Source of the DNA: Phycisphaerae bacterium
Lineage (GTDB): Bacteria; Planctomycetota; Phycisphaerae; Phycisphaerales; SM1A02
Assembly (NCBI GenBank): GCA_002862325.1
Contig: PKCT01000220.1
Span: forward strand, 1 to 8,873
Length of the DNA: 8,873 nt
Direction of reading: 5' to 3'
This document shows, in pieces, positions 1 through 6,070 of this stretch. Numbering within the stretch: the stretch's first letter is position 1; every line of letters begins with the position of its first letter. Position numbers and translations under genes: made by a program. The notes below the pieces were generated by a model, which saw nothing but the letters and a program-made list of their open reading frames with translations, made no database searches and was not told the origin of the DNA.

Positions 1-1628
1 TACGAATCCTCTGCGGGTGGAAACTCCGAGTCCGGCAGCGGTGATCCGCCATATTCTCGCGCCATCCGCGACAGCGCGGCGGTGAACCCAGCGTTGTAGT
101 CGCACGCCACTTCATTCGCGATGTAGTCGCTTCGATCGTCGTCGTAGTCGAAGTCGTCCGCCGATGCGGGGCCGCCGACCAGCGCGCCCCAGAGAACGTG
201 GCGATTCGGTTCGGGATCGCCGATCCAGTCCCGCCAGGACCCGTGGGCGCCTCGGTGGTGGGGATTCAACGGTGGATTTTCGCCGAAGCCGCAGACGTAG
301 CTCGAATTGCGCGGGTTGTCGCCGAGGATATAGTTGATCTGCGATTCACCGAACGATCGGTATCGGCCATCGGGATCACCGTTGAGCTCCGCGTGGGCGA
401 AGGCCAGGAACGACGTGTTCGCGGCGTAGCGCAGCGACCCCCACGTATCGAGCCAGGCCAGCCCGCCGGGGGTGTAGGCGATGCCGCCTCCAGGCAACCA
501 GTGGTTGAGATGTCGTTCCGCGTCGCTTCGATAGCCTTCCTTACCGGTGAGGTGGTGCAGCAGCACCGCCGCGCCGTTGATCTTCCCGTCCCACGACTGG
601 GACCAGAGCGGGTCGGGCGAGGCGGCTGCGTAGTGGTTCTCGGCGTCGGCGAGGTAGTTCGCCTCTCCGGTAGCGCGGTGCAGCCACGTGGCGGCCCACG
701 CCAGTTCGTCGAAGTAGCCCGACCACGAGTTGTAGAAGGGGACTACATCCGGGATCGAGTCGACGTAGCGACCTTGGTGTTCGTCGGCGAACGCGTAGAG
801 GTCTCTCGCGTGCTGCAACGCCTCGGCCGAATAGGCGGGGTCGTTGTCCTTGAGCAGCATCGACAACGCGGCCAGGAAGGCCGCCGCTTCCGCGGTCGGC
901 TCGCTCCCGGGGTTCGAGGGGTTCAGCCACCAGATCTTTGGTGCGTACCCGGTCGCCTGTTCGTGAATCTCCGGCGGTCCCCAGAAGGCGTGGGAGGGGC
1001 CTCCCTGACCGATCTGACCGCAGAACACGTCGGGTTCGGGGTGTGCCGCGATGCACCAGTCCGCGTGCCATTTCAGGGCCTCGACGAGTTCGTCGAACTG
1101 GCCGGTGGCACGCCACCCTTCTTCAAATTCGATACCGCTCCAGGCGAGCGTCGTCATCGCCGAGCTGATCGGGAGCACGAAGGTCGGCGTGTCGCCCGCG
1201 TCCATGTAACGGTCGCGAATGCCGGGCCCCACCACGTAGGAGCCGTTCAACTGCTCCAGTTCCTCATCGAAGCAGTCCGACCTCCACGAGAGTCTGCCGT
1301 CGTCGGGAAGATCGCCGGCCCGTTGGGCTTCGTAAAAGGTGATCGCCTTCTGAAGTGCTTCGCCGTAGTTGAAAGGGCCGGTTCCCGGCTCTTCAGGGCA
1401 GCTGCCGAACGATGAAAGCATGCCGCCGATGTCGCCACCGCCGACGAAGCCGTCGCCGTCGATATCGGCTGGGCACGGGGCACCGCAAGGTCCCCACTCC
1501 GAGAAGAGCAGACCCAGGTCCGCGCCGGTGACGGCGCCGTCCCCGTTGAGATCCCCCGGGCAGTCGCCGAGGGCCGTCGTTGTGAGCGCAGCAATAGCTG
1601 CAAAGCTGATTGAAGTCTTCATATGCAT
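1..1628 (-). CDS. Secreted glycoside hydrolase family 9 (cellulase-type) enzyme with N-terminal dockerin-like domain; 3' end at window edge
   Basis: Translating the minus strand from the ATG at 1628 gives 542 open codons to the window edge. Residues 3-21 form a signal peptide (basic start, then ISFAAIAALTTTALG), so the protein is exported. Residues 23-77 are a dockerin-like pair of calcium-binding loops (DLNGDGAVTGADL and DIDGDGFVGGGDI) bracketed by Cys, as in planctomycete GC-type dockerin domains. The GH9 catalytic domain covers about 86-527: DAGD at 143-146 (catalytic base region), PHHRGAHGS at 456-464 (active-site His), and the final block with E506 (NEVACDYNAGF), the expected catalytic acid. 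GH9 enzymes are inverting hydrolases, mostly endoglucanases on beta-1,4-glucans; the exact substrate cannot be read here. No carbohydrate-binding module is seen. The last two bases read TA, so a TAA/TAG stop may lie exactly at the edge, or a further domain may follow the linker-like tail. An in-frame second ATG at 1622 is an equally possible start. Confidence 0.93.
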   Translation of the reverse strand, partial: MHMKTSISFAAIAALTTTALGDCPGDLNGDGAVTGADLGLLFSEWGPCGAPCPADIDGDGFVGGGDIGGMLSSFGSCPEEPGTGPFNYGEALQKAITFYEAQRAGDLPDDGRLSWRSDCFDEELEQLNGSYVVGPGIRDRYMDAGDTPTFVLPISSAMTTLAWSGIEFEEGWRATGQFDELVEALKWHADWCIAAHPEPDVFCGQIGQGGPSHAFWGPPEIHEQATGYAPKIWWLNPSNPGSEPTAEAAAFLAALSMLLKDNDPAYSAEALQHARDLYAFADEHQGRYVDSIPDVVPFYNSWSGYFDELAWAATWLHRATGEANYLADAENHYAAASPDPLWSQSWDGKINGAAVLLHHLTGKEGYRSDAERHLNHWLPGGGIAYTPGGLAWLDTWGSLRYAANTSFLAFAHAELNGDPDGRYRSFGESQINYILGDNPRNSSYVCGFGENPPLNPHHRGAHGSWRDWIGDPEPNRHVLWGALVGGPASADDFDYDDDRSDYIANEVACDYNAGFTAALSRMAREYGGSPLPDSEFPPAEDS

Positions 1629-1632
1629 GAAT

Positions 1633-1637
1633 CTCCT
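1633..1637 (-). promoter_or_regulatory. Ribosome binding site of the GH9 gene
   Basis: On the minus strand AGGAG lies 4 bases before the ATG at 1628 and 10 bases before the in-frame ATG at 1622. Neither spacing is ideal, so it does not decide between the two starts, which differ by only two residues. The rest of the 200-base gap up to 1828 shows no convincing promoter for this gene: a TTGACC occurs on the minus strand at 1771-1766 but has no good -10 partner. Confidence 0.6.
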
Positions 1638-1816
1638 GGTGCGCCCTGCGACTCCCCAGACCAACTGGATGGAGGATGATCTCCGTGCAGGGCTACCGGA
1701 GATCCCACCGATTGGTTACTGGTTCGATCTGAACTGGGGTTTGTTCCCACGTCTGCCCGATTGCCGGTCAATTCATCTCTGAGGGTCTCCTAGGGGCGAT
1801 CGAGATCGAGTCGGGA

Positions 1817-1822
1817 TAAGCT
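1817..1822 (+). promoter_or_regulatory. Possible -10 element for a leaderless ABC ATPase transcript
   Basis: TAAGCT fits the TANNNT pattern and lies 6 bases before the ATG at 1829. Transcription would then begin at or next to the start codon. No Shine-Dalgarno of good quality (only GGGG) precedes this ATG, and no clear -35 hexamer is visible. This is a weak match. Confidence 0.3.
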
Positions 1823-1828
1823 GGGGCG

Positions 1829-2830
1829 ATGGCCGAATCGACCGAAACAGTCGCTGACCTTGCGATCGACCTCTCCGATGTGAGAAAGGTCTATCGCGGC
1901 GGTGTCGAGGCCTTGCGCGGCATCAAGATGGATGCGAGACGTGGCGAGGTCTTCGGTCTCCTGGGACCGAATGGTGCCGGAAAGAGCACGCTCGTGAAGA
2001 TCATGTTGACCGTCGTTCGGGCCACGAAGGCCAGCGGCACGATTCTGGGGTCGCCGATCGGAACCAAGTCCGTCCTCGGCAAGGTCGGATACCTGCCCGA
2101 GAAGCACAGGTTCCCCGAGTACCTCACGGGAAGGCAGGCGATCGAGTTCGCCGGCGCGATGTGTCGGGTCCCGCGTGCGACCTGTCGAGCTCGAACCGAC
2201 GAACTGCTGGAACTGGTCGGTATGGTCGACTGGGCGGATCGCAAGGTGTCGATGTACTCCAAGGGCATGATGCAGCGGGTCGGGATCGCAGCGGCGATGG
2301 TCAACGATCCTGAGCTGGTGGTCCTCGACGAACCGACCGACGGCGTGGATCCGCTGGGACGACGAGACATTCGTGACGTTCTGGTTCGCATTCGCGAACA
2401 AGGTGTCTGCGTCTTTCTCAACAGCCACCTGCTCAGCGAACTCGAGATGGTCTGCGATCGAGTCGCCATCCTGGTGCAGGGGCGGGTCGCGGCCCAGGGC
2501 ACCATCGACGAGCTGACCAGAGAGAGCCGCCGCTACGAGATCACGCTCGGCGGTGAACCGCCGCCCTGGTGCTCCGAAGGTGACCTGCGCGTCGACACCG
2601 ACCTCGAGGGGCGTTCGGTCCTGGTGGCTCCCAAGGTCGAGGTGGACGGTCTCCAGACGCTCATCGATCGACTTCGGAAGGATGAGATCGATATCGCCTC
2701 CATCAGACCGGTCCGCGAGTCCCTCGAGGATCTGTTCATGCGGTACGTGAAGGATCCCCGGACCGGGAGGCACCTCCCACCCGGGGCGGAACGGAAGACG
2801 CCACCAACCGCTGGAAGCCCGCGGCCATGA
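1829..2830 (+). CDS. ABC-2 type transporter ATP-binding subunit
   Basis: A 333-residue cytoplasmic ATPase that would power the membrane partner encoded just downstream. In order it shows: Walker A GPNGAGKST at 46-54; a Q-loop region GYLPEKH at 87-93, where Glu stands at the usual Gln position, as is often seen in this subgroup; the signature YSKGMMQR at 143-150 in place of LSGGQ, typical of NosF/GldA-like ATPases; Walker B LVVLDEP at 163-169 followed by a D-loop (GVDP); and the switch His200 (NSHLLSE). Residues from about 235 to 310 form the extra C-terminal domain common in this group, ending in SLEDLFMRYV. The tail after 310 is Pro/Arg-rich and unconserved in look. Its stop overlaps the permease start (ATGA), so the two are surely cotranscribed. 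Substrate is unknown; this subgroup includes exporters for drugs, copper-enzyme maturation and gliding motility, and nothing here separates them. Confidence 0.95.
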   Translation: MAESTETVADLAIDLSDVRKVYRGGVEALRGIKMDARRGEVFGLLGPNGAGKSTLVKIMLTVVRATKASGTILGSPIGTKSVLGKVGYLPEKHRFPEYLTGRQAIEFAGAMCRVPRATCRARTDELLELVGMVDWADRKVSMYSKGMMQRVGIAAAMVNDPELVVLDEPTDGVDPLGRRDIRDVLVRIREQGVCVFLNSHLLSELEMVCDRVAILVQGRVAAQGTIDELTRESRRYEITLGGEPPPWCSEGDLRVDTDLEGRSVLVAPKVEVDGLQTLIDRLRKDEIDIASIRPVRESLEDLFMRYVKDPRTGRHLPPGAERKTPPTAGSPRP

Positions 2831-3993
2831 AGCAAACGCTCGCCATCCTCCTCGACGGCTATCGAGAGCTCAATCATCGAAAGCTCTTCTGGTTGGTCCT
2901 CGTCCTGAGTGGCTTGGTGGTGGTCGCCTTCGCTGCCGTCGGAAACGACGAGGAGGGACTGACCTTCTTCCACTGGTCAATTCCGTTCCCGTTCGTCTCG
3001 ACCGCGATGATTCCCAAGGCCGACTTCTACAAGATCGTCTTCAGCCAGTTCGGCCTCGGGCTCTGGCTCTCCTTCGCGGCGACGATCGTCGCGCTGATCT
3101 CGACCGCCAGCATCATTCCTGACTTTGTGGATCGTGGATCCATCGATCTCATGCTCTCCAAGCCGATTGGTCGGGTTCGTCTCTTCTTCACGAAGTTCGC
3201 AAGCGGACTTCTCTTCGCCGGACTTCAGGTGACGGTCTTCACGGTGGCCGCGTTCTTCGTGATCGGACTCCGAGCCGGGGACTGGGAACCATGGCTCTTC
3301 GTCTCCATTCCCCTGTTCCTCCTGTTCTACAGCTATCTGTTCTCGGTGCAGGCGGTGGTCGGACTTCTGACTCGATCGGTGATCGCGTCGATCATCGTGG
3401 TGTTCCTGTTCTGGGGAGCTCTCTTCCTGGTCCAGTCCGGCGACAATCTGACCCTGATGTGGCGCGTCACGCAGGAGATCGTGACCGAACGGAAGGAGGA
3501 GCGGATCGAAACCTTCCAGGTCCGCACGCTGGAGGCCGAGGATCTGCGGTCGGACCTGTCCCTCCGGGCGAGCGCGGGTGACGAAGAGGCCGAAGAGGCC
3601 TTGGCGGAGGCGGAACGGGATGCGGACATTCGTGTAGCCCGGCTTCTGCGCATGAAGGAGGAGCAGGAGGAGGATCTCCGTGTACTCGGTATCGCTACCG
3701 AAGTGAACTTCTGGTTCCATCTCGCGAATACGATGCTCCCCAAGACCGGTGAGACGGTCAGTCTGCTCGAGCGCATCCTTCGGGACCGGGCGGGATTGGT
3801 GATACCGGTGGGGGACGAAGACAACACCCAGCGACAGTTCGGAGCGATGGTGGGGCCGCGCGATTTCGACGAGCGCATGCGGAAGGAGCTCGGTGAGAGC
3901 CATTCCGTGACTTGGACAATCGGTACCAGTCTGATCTTCGAGCTCGTCGTACTCGCGTTCGGAGCCTGGTGGTTCAGCCGTCGCGACTACTGA
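2827..3993 (+). CDS. ABC-2 type transporter permease subunit with a large soluble insert
   Basis: A 388-residue inner-membrane protein that should form the transport channel with the ATPase encoded upstream (4-base overlap; GGAAG lies 9 bases before the ATG). I see six hydrophobic segments, near 20-39, 71-94, 124-147, 155-176, 184-204 and 361-384. The stretch DRGSIDLMLSKPIGRVRLF at 102-120 matches the conserved loop after the second helix in NosY/ABC-2 permeases. Between segments five and six lies a soluble region of about 155 residues. Its first half (about 215-285) is strongly charged, Glu-rich and probably helical (EEAEEALAEAERDAD); with the N-terminus inside, simple alternation would place it outside the cytoplasmic membrane. 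The protein ends in WWFSRRDY, a common ending for this family (aromatic, then R-R-D-Y/F). Substrate is unknown. Confidence 0.9.
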   Translation: MKQTLAILLDGYRELNHRKLFWLVLVLSGLVVVAFAAVGNDEEGLTFFHWSIPFPFVSTAMIPKADFYKIVFSQFGLGLWLSFAATIVALISTASIIPDFVDRGSIDLMLSKPIGRVRLFFTKFASGLLFAGLQVTVFTVAAFFVIGLRAGDWEPWLFVSIPLFLLFYSYLFSVQAVVGLLTRSVIASIIVVFLFWGALFLVQSGDNLTLMWRVTQEIVTERKEERIETFQVRTLEAEDLRSDLSLRASAGDEEAEEALAEAERDADIRVARLLRMKEEQEEDLRVLGIATEVNFWFHLANTMLPKTGETVSLLERILRDRAGLVIPVGDEDNTQRQFGAMVGPRDFDERMRKELGESHSVTWTIGTSLIFELVVLAFGAWWFSRRDY

Positions 3994-4004
3994 TCGACCG
4001 ATCA
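3991..4004. repeat. Palindrome shared by two convergent stop codons
   Basis: TGATCG-AC-CGATCA: two perfect 6-base arms around a 2-base centre. The left end is the permease TGA stop, and the right end is the proC TGA stop read on the other strand. The centre is too short for an RNA hairpin loop without opening inner pairs, and no U-run follows on either strand, so it is not a normal terminator. Confidence 0.6.
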
Positions 4005-4820
4005 AACCCCTCGTTCGAGTTCCCGACCGCGCTGGGTCGCCGCCGAGATGGCGTCGCCCACGGCGTCGTCGAAACCGGCTCGATCGAGTGCATCGAGGCC
4101 GGCGGCCGTGGTGCCGCCCTTGCTGGTGACCGAACCGCGAAGATCCGCGACATCGCGGCCGGATTCCTTGATCAGATTCGCGCTTCCAATCAGCGTGTCG
4201 AGGACGAGCCGTTCGGCGGTAACGCGAGGAAGACCTACGGTCTCCGCGGCGGCGATCCATGCTTCTGCCAGTCGAAACACCCAGGCGGGACCGGATCCGC
4301 TGGTGGCGGTGACTGCGTGCATGGAGGTCTCCTCGACCTCGATCACCGTTCCGACCGACTCGAACAAACGGAATGCGAACTCGAGGTCCGACGCCGTCGC
4401 GGCCGCATTGCAGCAGATCGCGGTGGCGCCGGAACCGACCAGGGCCGGCGTGTTCGGCATCGTCCGGACCACGCGAACCTCATGACCGATCAGCTCTTGG
4501 ATACGCGTGGTCGAGATCCCAGCCATGAGGGTGATGATGGTGGGGGCGTGATGGGCCCTCAGGGCAGGAGCGATATCCGGAAAGATCTGGGGTTTCACGG
4601 CTAGAAGGAGCGCTCGTGCCCGGACGGTCTCCTCGATCGTGGCCTCCTTGCAGCCCATGTTCATGAAGTAGTCCAACCGATCCTGGTTCTGATCGCAGAC
4701 CAGGACGTCTCCCGGATCCAGAACCCCCGCATCGATCGCACCTTCTAGAACGGCCGAGCCCATGTTGCCCAGGCCTACGACGGCGAGCTGCGCTCGGTAG
4801 GTGGATTCTGCGTCTGACAT
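4002..4820 (-). CDS. proC: Pyrroline-5-carboxylate reductase
   Basis: Catalyses the last step of proline synthesis, NAD(P)H-dependent reduction of pyrroline-5-carboxylate, in the cytoplasm. The 272-residue length is close to the usual 265-275. Visible landmarks: the Rossmann nucleotide-binding loop VVGLGNMGSAVLEG at 14-27; VKPQ at 75-78; TLMAGIS at 97-103; RTMPNTPALVGSGATA at 119-134; SGSGPAW at 174-180; and the family signature VTSKGGTTAAGL at 231-242. The start at 4820 is supported by GGGAG (4832-4828 on the minus strand) 7 bases upstream. It stands alone, divergent from accA and convergent with the ABC permease, with only 8 bases between the two stops. Nothing is missing or truncated. Confidence 0.97.
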   Translation of the reverse strand: MSDAESTYRAQLAVVGLGNMGSAVLEGAIDAGVLDPGDVLVCDQNQDRLDYFMNMGCKEATIEETVRARALLLAVKPQIFPDIAPALRAHHAPTIITLMAGISTTRIQELIGHEVRVVRTMPNTPALVGSGATAICCNAAATASDLEFAFRLFESVGTVIEVEETSMHAVTATSGSGPAWVFRLAEAWIAAAETVGLPRVTAERLVLDTLIGSANLIKESGRDVADLRGSVTSKGGTTAAGLDALDRAGFDDAVGDAISAATQRGRELERGV

Positions 4821-4886
4821 TCGGCGTCTCCCGAAGACGGGGTCGGATGTGAGGGCGGAGGGGTCGAGTCCGGCCGTGGAACCTTC

Positions 4887-4892
4887 TATACT
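4887..4892 (+). promoter_or_regulatory. -10 element of accA, placed for a leaderless transcript
   Basis: TATACT matches five of six bases of TATAAT and ends 7 bases before the ATG at 4900, so transcription should start at or one base before the start codon. The best -35 at 17-base spacing (4864-4869, TCGAGT) matches only three of six bases. The region 4821-4899 also holds the proC leader on the other strand. Confidence 0.5.
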
Positions 4893-4899
4893 CGGCCCA

Positions 4900-5901
4900 A
4901 TGGCACCTGCAGGCTACAGCCCGATGTACGAACTCGACTTCGAATCTTCGGTTCTGGAGATCGATCGTCAGATCGAATTCCTCGAAGAGAAGGAGGATGG
5001 CGAGCGATTCGCCTCCGAGATCGATCAGCTTCGAACCACGCGAGGCGAGCTCCTTCGAAAGATCTACGGTGGACTGAGTCCATGGCAGACCGTCAAGGTG
5101 GCCCGACATCCACTTCGCCCGCACTCCGACGACTACATCCGCATGATGTGTCGCGACTTCTGCGAGCTGCACGGCGATCGTCGTTACGGTGACGATCCGG
5201 CGATCGTGAGCGGATTCGGCCGAATCGGTTCTCGCAAGGCTCTGCTGATCGGTCACCGCAAGGGACATTCCACCGAAGAGAAGATCGCCTGCCACTTCGG
5301 ATGTGCACACCCCGAGGGCTATCGCAAGGCGTTGCTCAAGATGAAGTTGGCCGAGAAGTACCGGCTGCCGATCGTGACGCTCATCGACACGCCGGGGGCG
5401 TATCCAGGCCTGGGAAGCGAGCAGCGAGGGCAGGCCGAAGCGATCGCGCGGAACCTGTTCGAGATGAGTCGTCTCAAGACGCCGATCGTGTGCGTCGTGA
5501 TCGGTGAAGGCGGTTCAGGCGGCGCACTGGGCATCGGGGTCGGGGACCGCGTCGCGATGATGGAACATGCGTGGTACTCGGTGATCAGTCCTGAGGGCTG
5601 CGCGGCGATCCTCTGGAAGGAAGCCAACGACGAAACCAACGAGCTGGCCGCTCGATCGCTGAACCTGGTGGCCGGTGACAATCTCAGACACGGCCTCGTC
5701 GACGCCATCATTGAAGAGCCGGTCGGTGGAGCCCATCGCGATCCCGAGGATGCAACGGAGCGCCTGCAGTCCTGGATTCTTGACCAGCTGGCCGAGCTCG
5801 CCAGAATTCAGCCCGAAACGCTCGTACGACGAAGATTCGAGAAGTTCCGGACCATTGGACCTGTGGTTTCGATGGAGATGCCCGAATCGACCAAGGCCTG
5901 A
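4900..5901 (+). CDS. accA: Acetyl-CoA carboxylase carboxyltransferase, alpha subunit
   Basis: Encodes the alpha half of the carboxyltransferase, which moves the carboxyl group from carboxybiotin to acetyl-CoA to form malonyl-CoA, the first committed step of fatty acid synthesis. The product is 333 residues (E. coli AccA is 319). An N-terminal helical region (10-55) precedes the crotonase-fold domain. Strongly conserved blocks are HRKGHSTEEK at 119-128, PEGYRKAL at 138-145, DTPGAYPG at 163-170, RGQAEAIARNL at 176-186, GEGGSGGALGIGVGD at 202-216 and VISPEGCAAILWK at 228-240. The frame stays open upstream to 4801, but that would run into proC and past the TATACT element, so I chose 4900; ATG at 4924 is another candidate. 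No Shine-Dalgarno is seen before either. The partner gene accD is not in the window. The last 15 residues after the RRRFEKF motif are a short unconserved tail. Confidence 0.97.
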   Translation: MAPAGYSPMYELDFESSVLEIDRQIEFLEEKEDGERFASEIDQLRTTRGELLRKIYGGLSPWQTVKVARHPLRPHSDDYIRMMCRDFCELHGDRRYGDDPAIVSGFGRIGSRKALLIGHRKGHSTEEKIACHFGCAHPEGYRKALLKMKLAEKYRLPIVTLIDTPGAYPGLGSEQRGQAEAIARNLFEMSRLKTPIVCVVIGEGGSGGALGIGVGDRVAMMEHAWYSVISPEGCAAILWKEANDETNELAARSLNLVAGDNLRHGLVDAIIEEPVGGAHRDPEDATERLQSWILDQLAELARIQPETLVRRRFEKFRTIGPVVSMEMPESTKA

Positions 5902-5934
5902 ATCAGGCGAACCTCGATGTTTGGCGGTGATTTC

Positions 5935-5949
5935 GCGGGAGATCCCCGC
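5935..5949 (+). terminator. Weak hairpin after accA
   Basis: GCGGG and CCCGC can pair around a 5-base loop, 33 bases after the accA stop. An alternative pairing of GGCGG (5923-5927) with CCGCC (5946-5950) is possible. No U-run follows, so intrinsic termination is doubtful. Confidence 0.2.
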
Positions 5950-5974
5950 CGAATCCCCGCATTTACCCGGCTAT

Positions 5975-6003
5975 TTGCGAAAAACCACCCTCTTCTGTAC
6001 TAT
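5975..6003 (+). promoter_or_regulatory. Promoter candidate for the H1-like/DksA-like gene
   Basis: TTGCGA (5975-5980) and TACTAT (5998-6003) are separated by exactly 17 bases; each matches four of six consensus bases. The predicted start near 6010 gives a leader of about 60 bases before the GTG at 6071. It lies in the 169-base gap after accA, where a new promoter is expected. Confidence 0.45.
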
Positions 6004-6070
6004 TCGATTCCTCAAGCCGAGCAGGTCTGACGGCATGATTTCCCCCGGGTGATCCTCAACGGACGCAGGC

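Noticed and set aside
198..1415. 405-codon plus-strand open frame opposite the GH9 gene
   Set aside because: The minus strand encodes a GH9 enzyme with all its active-site motifs; the plus-strand product is low-complexity, Val/Arg/Gly-rich, with no recognisable motif.
1629..1828. Riboswitch or small RNA in the 200-base gap between the GH9 and ABC genes
   Set aside because: I could find no conserved aptamer-like pairing or strong terminator hairpin there.
1790..2773. 327-codon minus-strand open frame opposite the ABC ATPase
   Set aside because: Mirror of a strongly conserved ABC ATPase; its product is Asp/His/Arg-rich as expected from antisense of high-GC genes.
2764..2785. GC-rich inverted repeat (CCGGGAGG / CCTCCCACCCGG) near the end of the ABC ATPase gene
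   Set aside because: It lies inside the coding region before a cotranscribed gene, with no U-run, so it is unlikely to be a terminator.
2977..4260. 427-codon minus-strand open frame across the permease and part of proC
   Set aside because: It covers two recognised genes in another frame, and its Arg/Glu/His-rich product resembles no family.
4801..4899. N-terminal extension of accA by 33 codons
   Set aside because: It overlaps the proC start, includes the likely TATACT promoter, and has no similarity to AccA N-termini.
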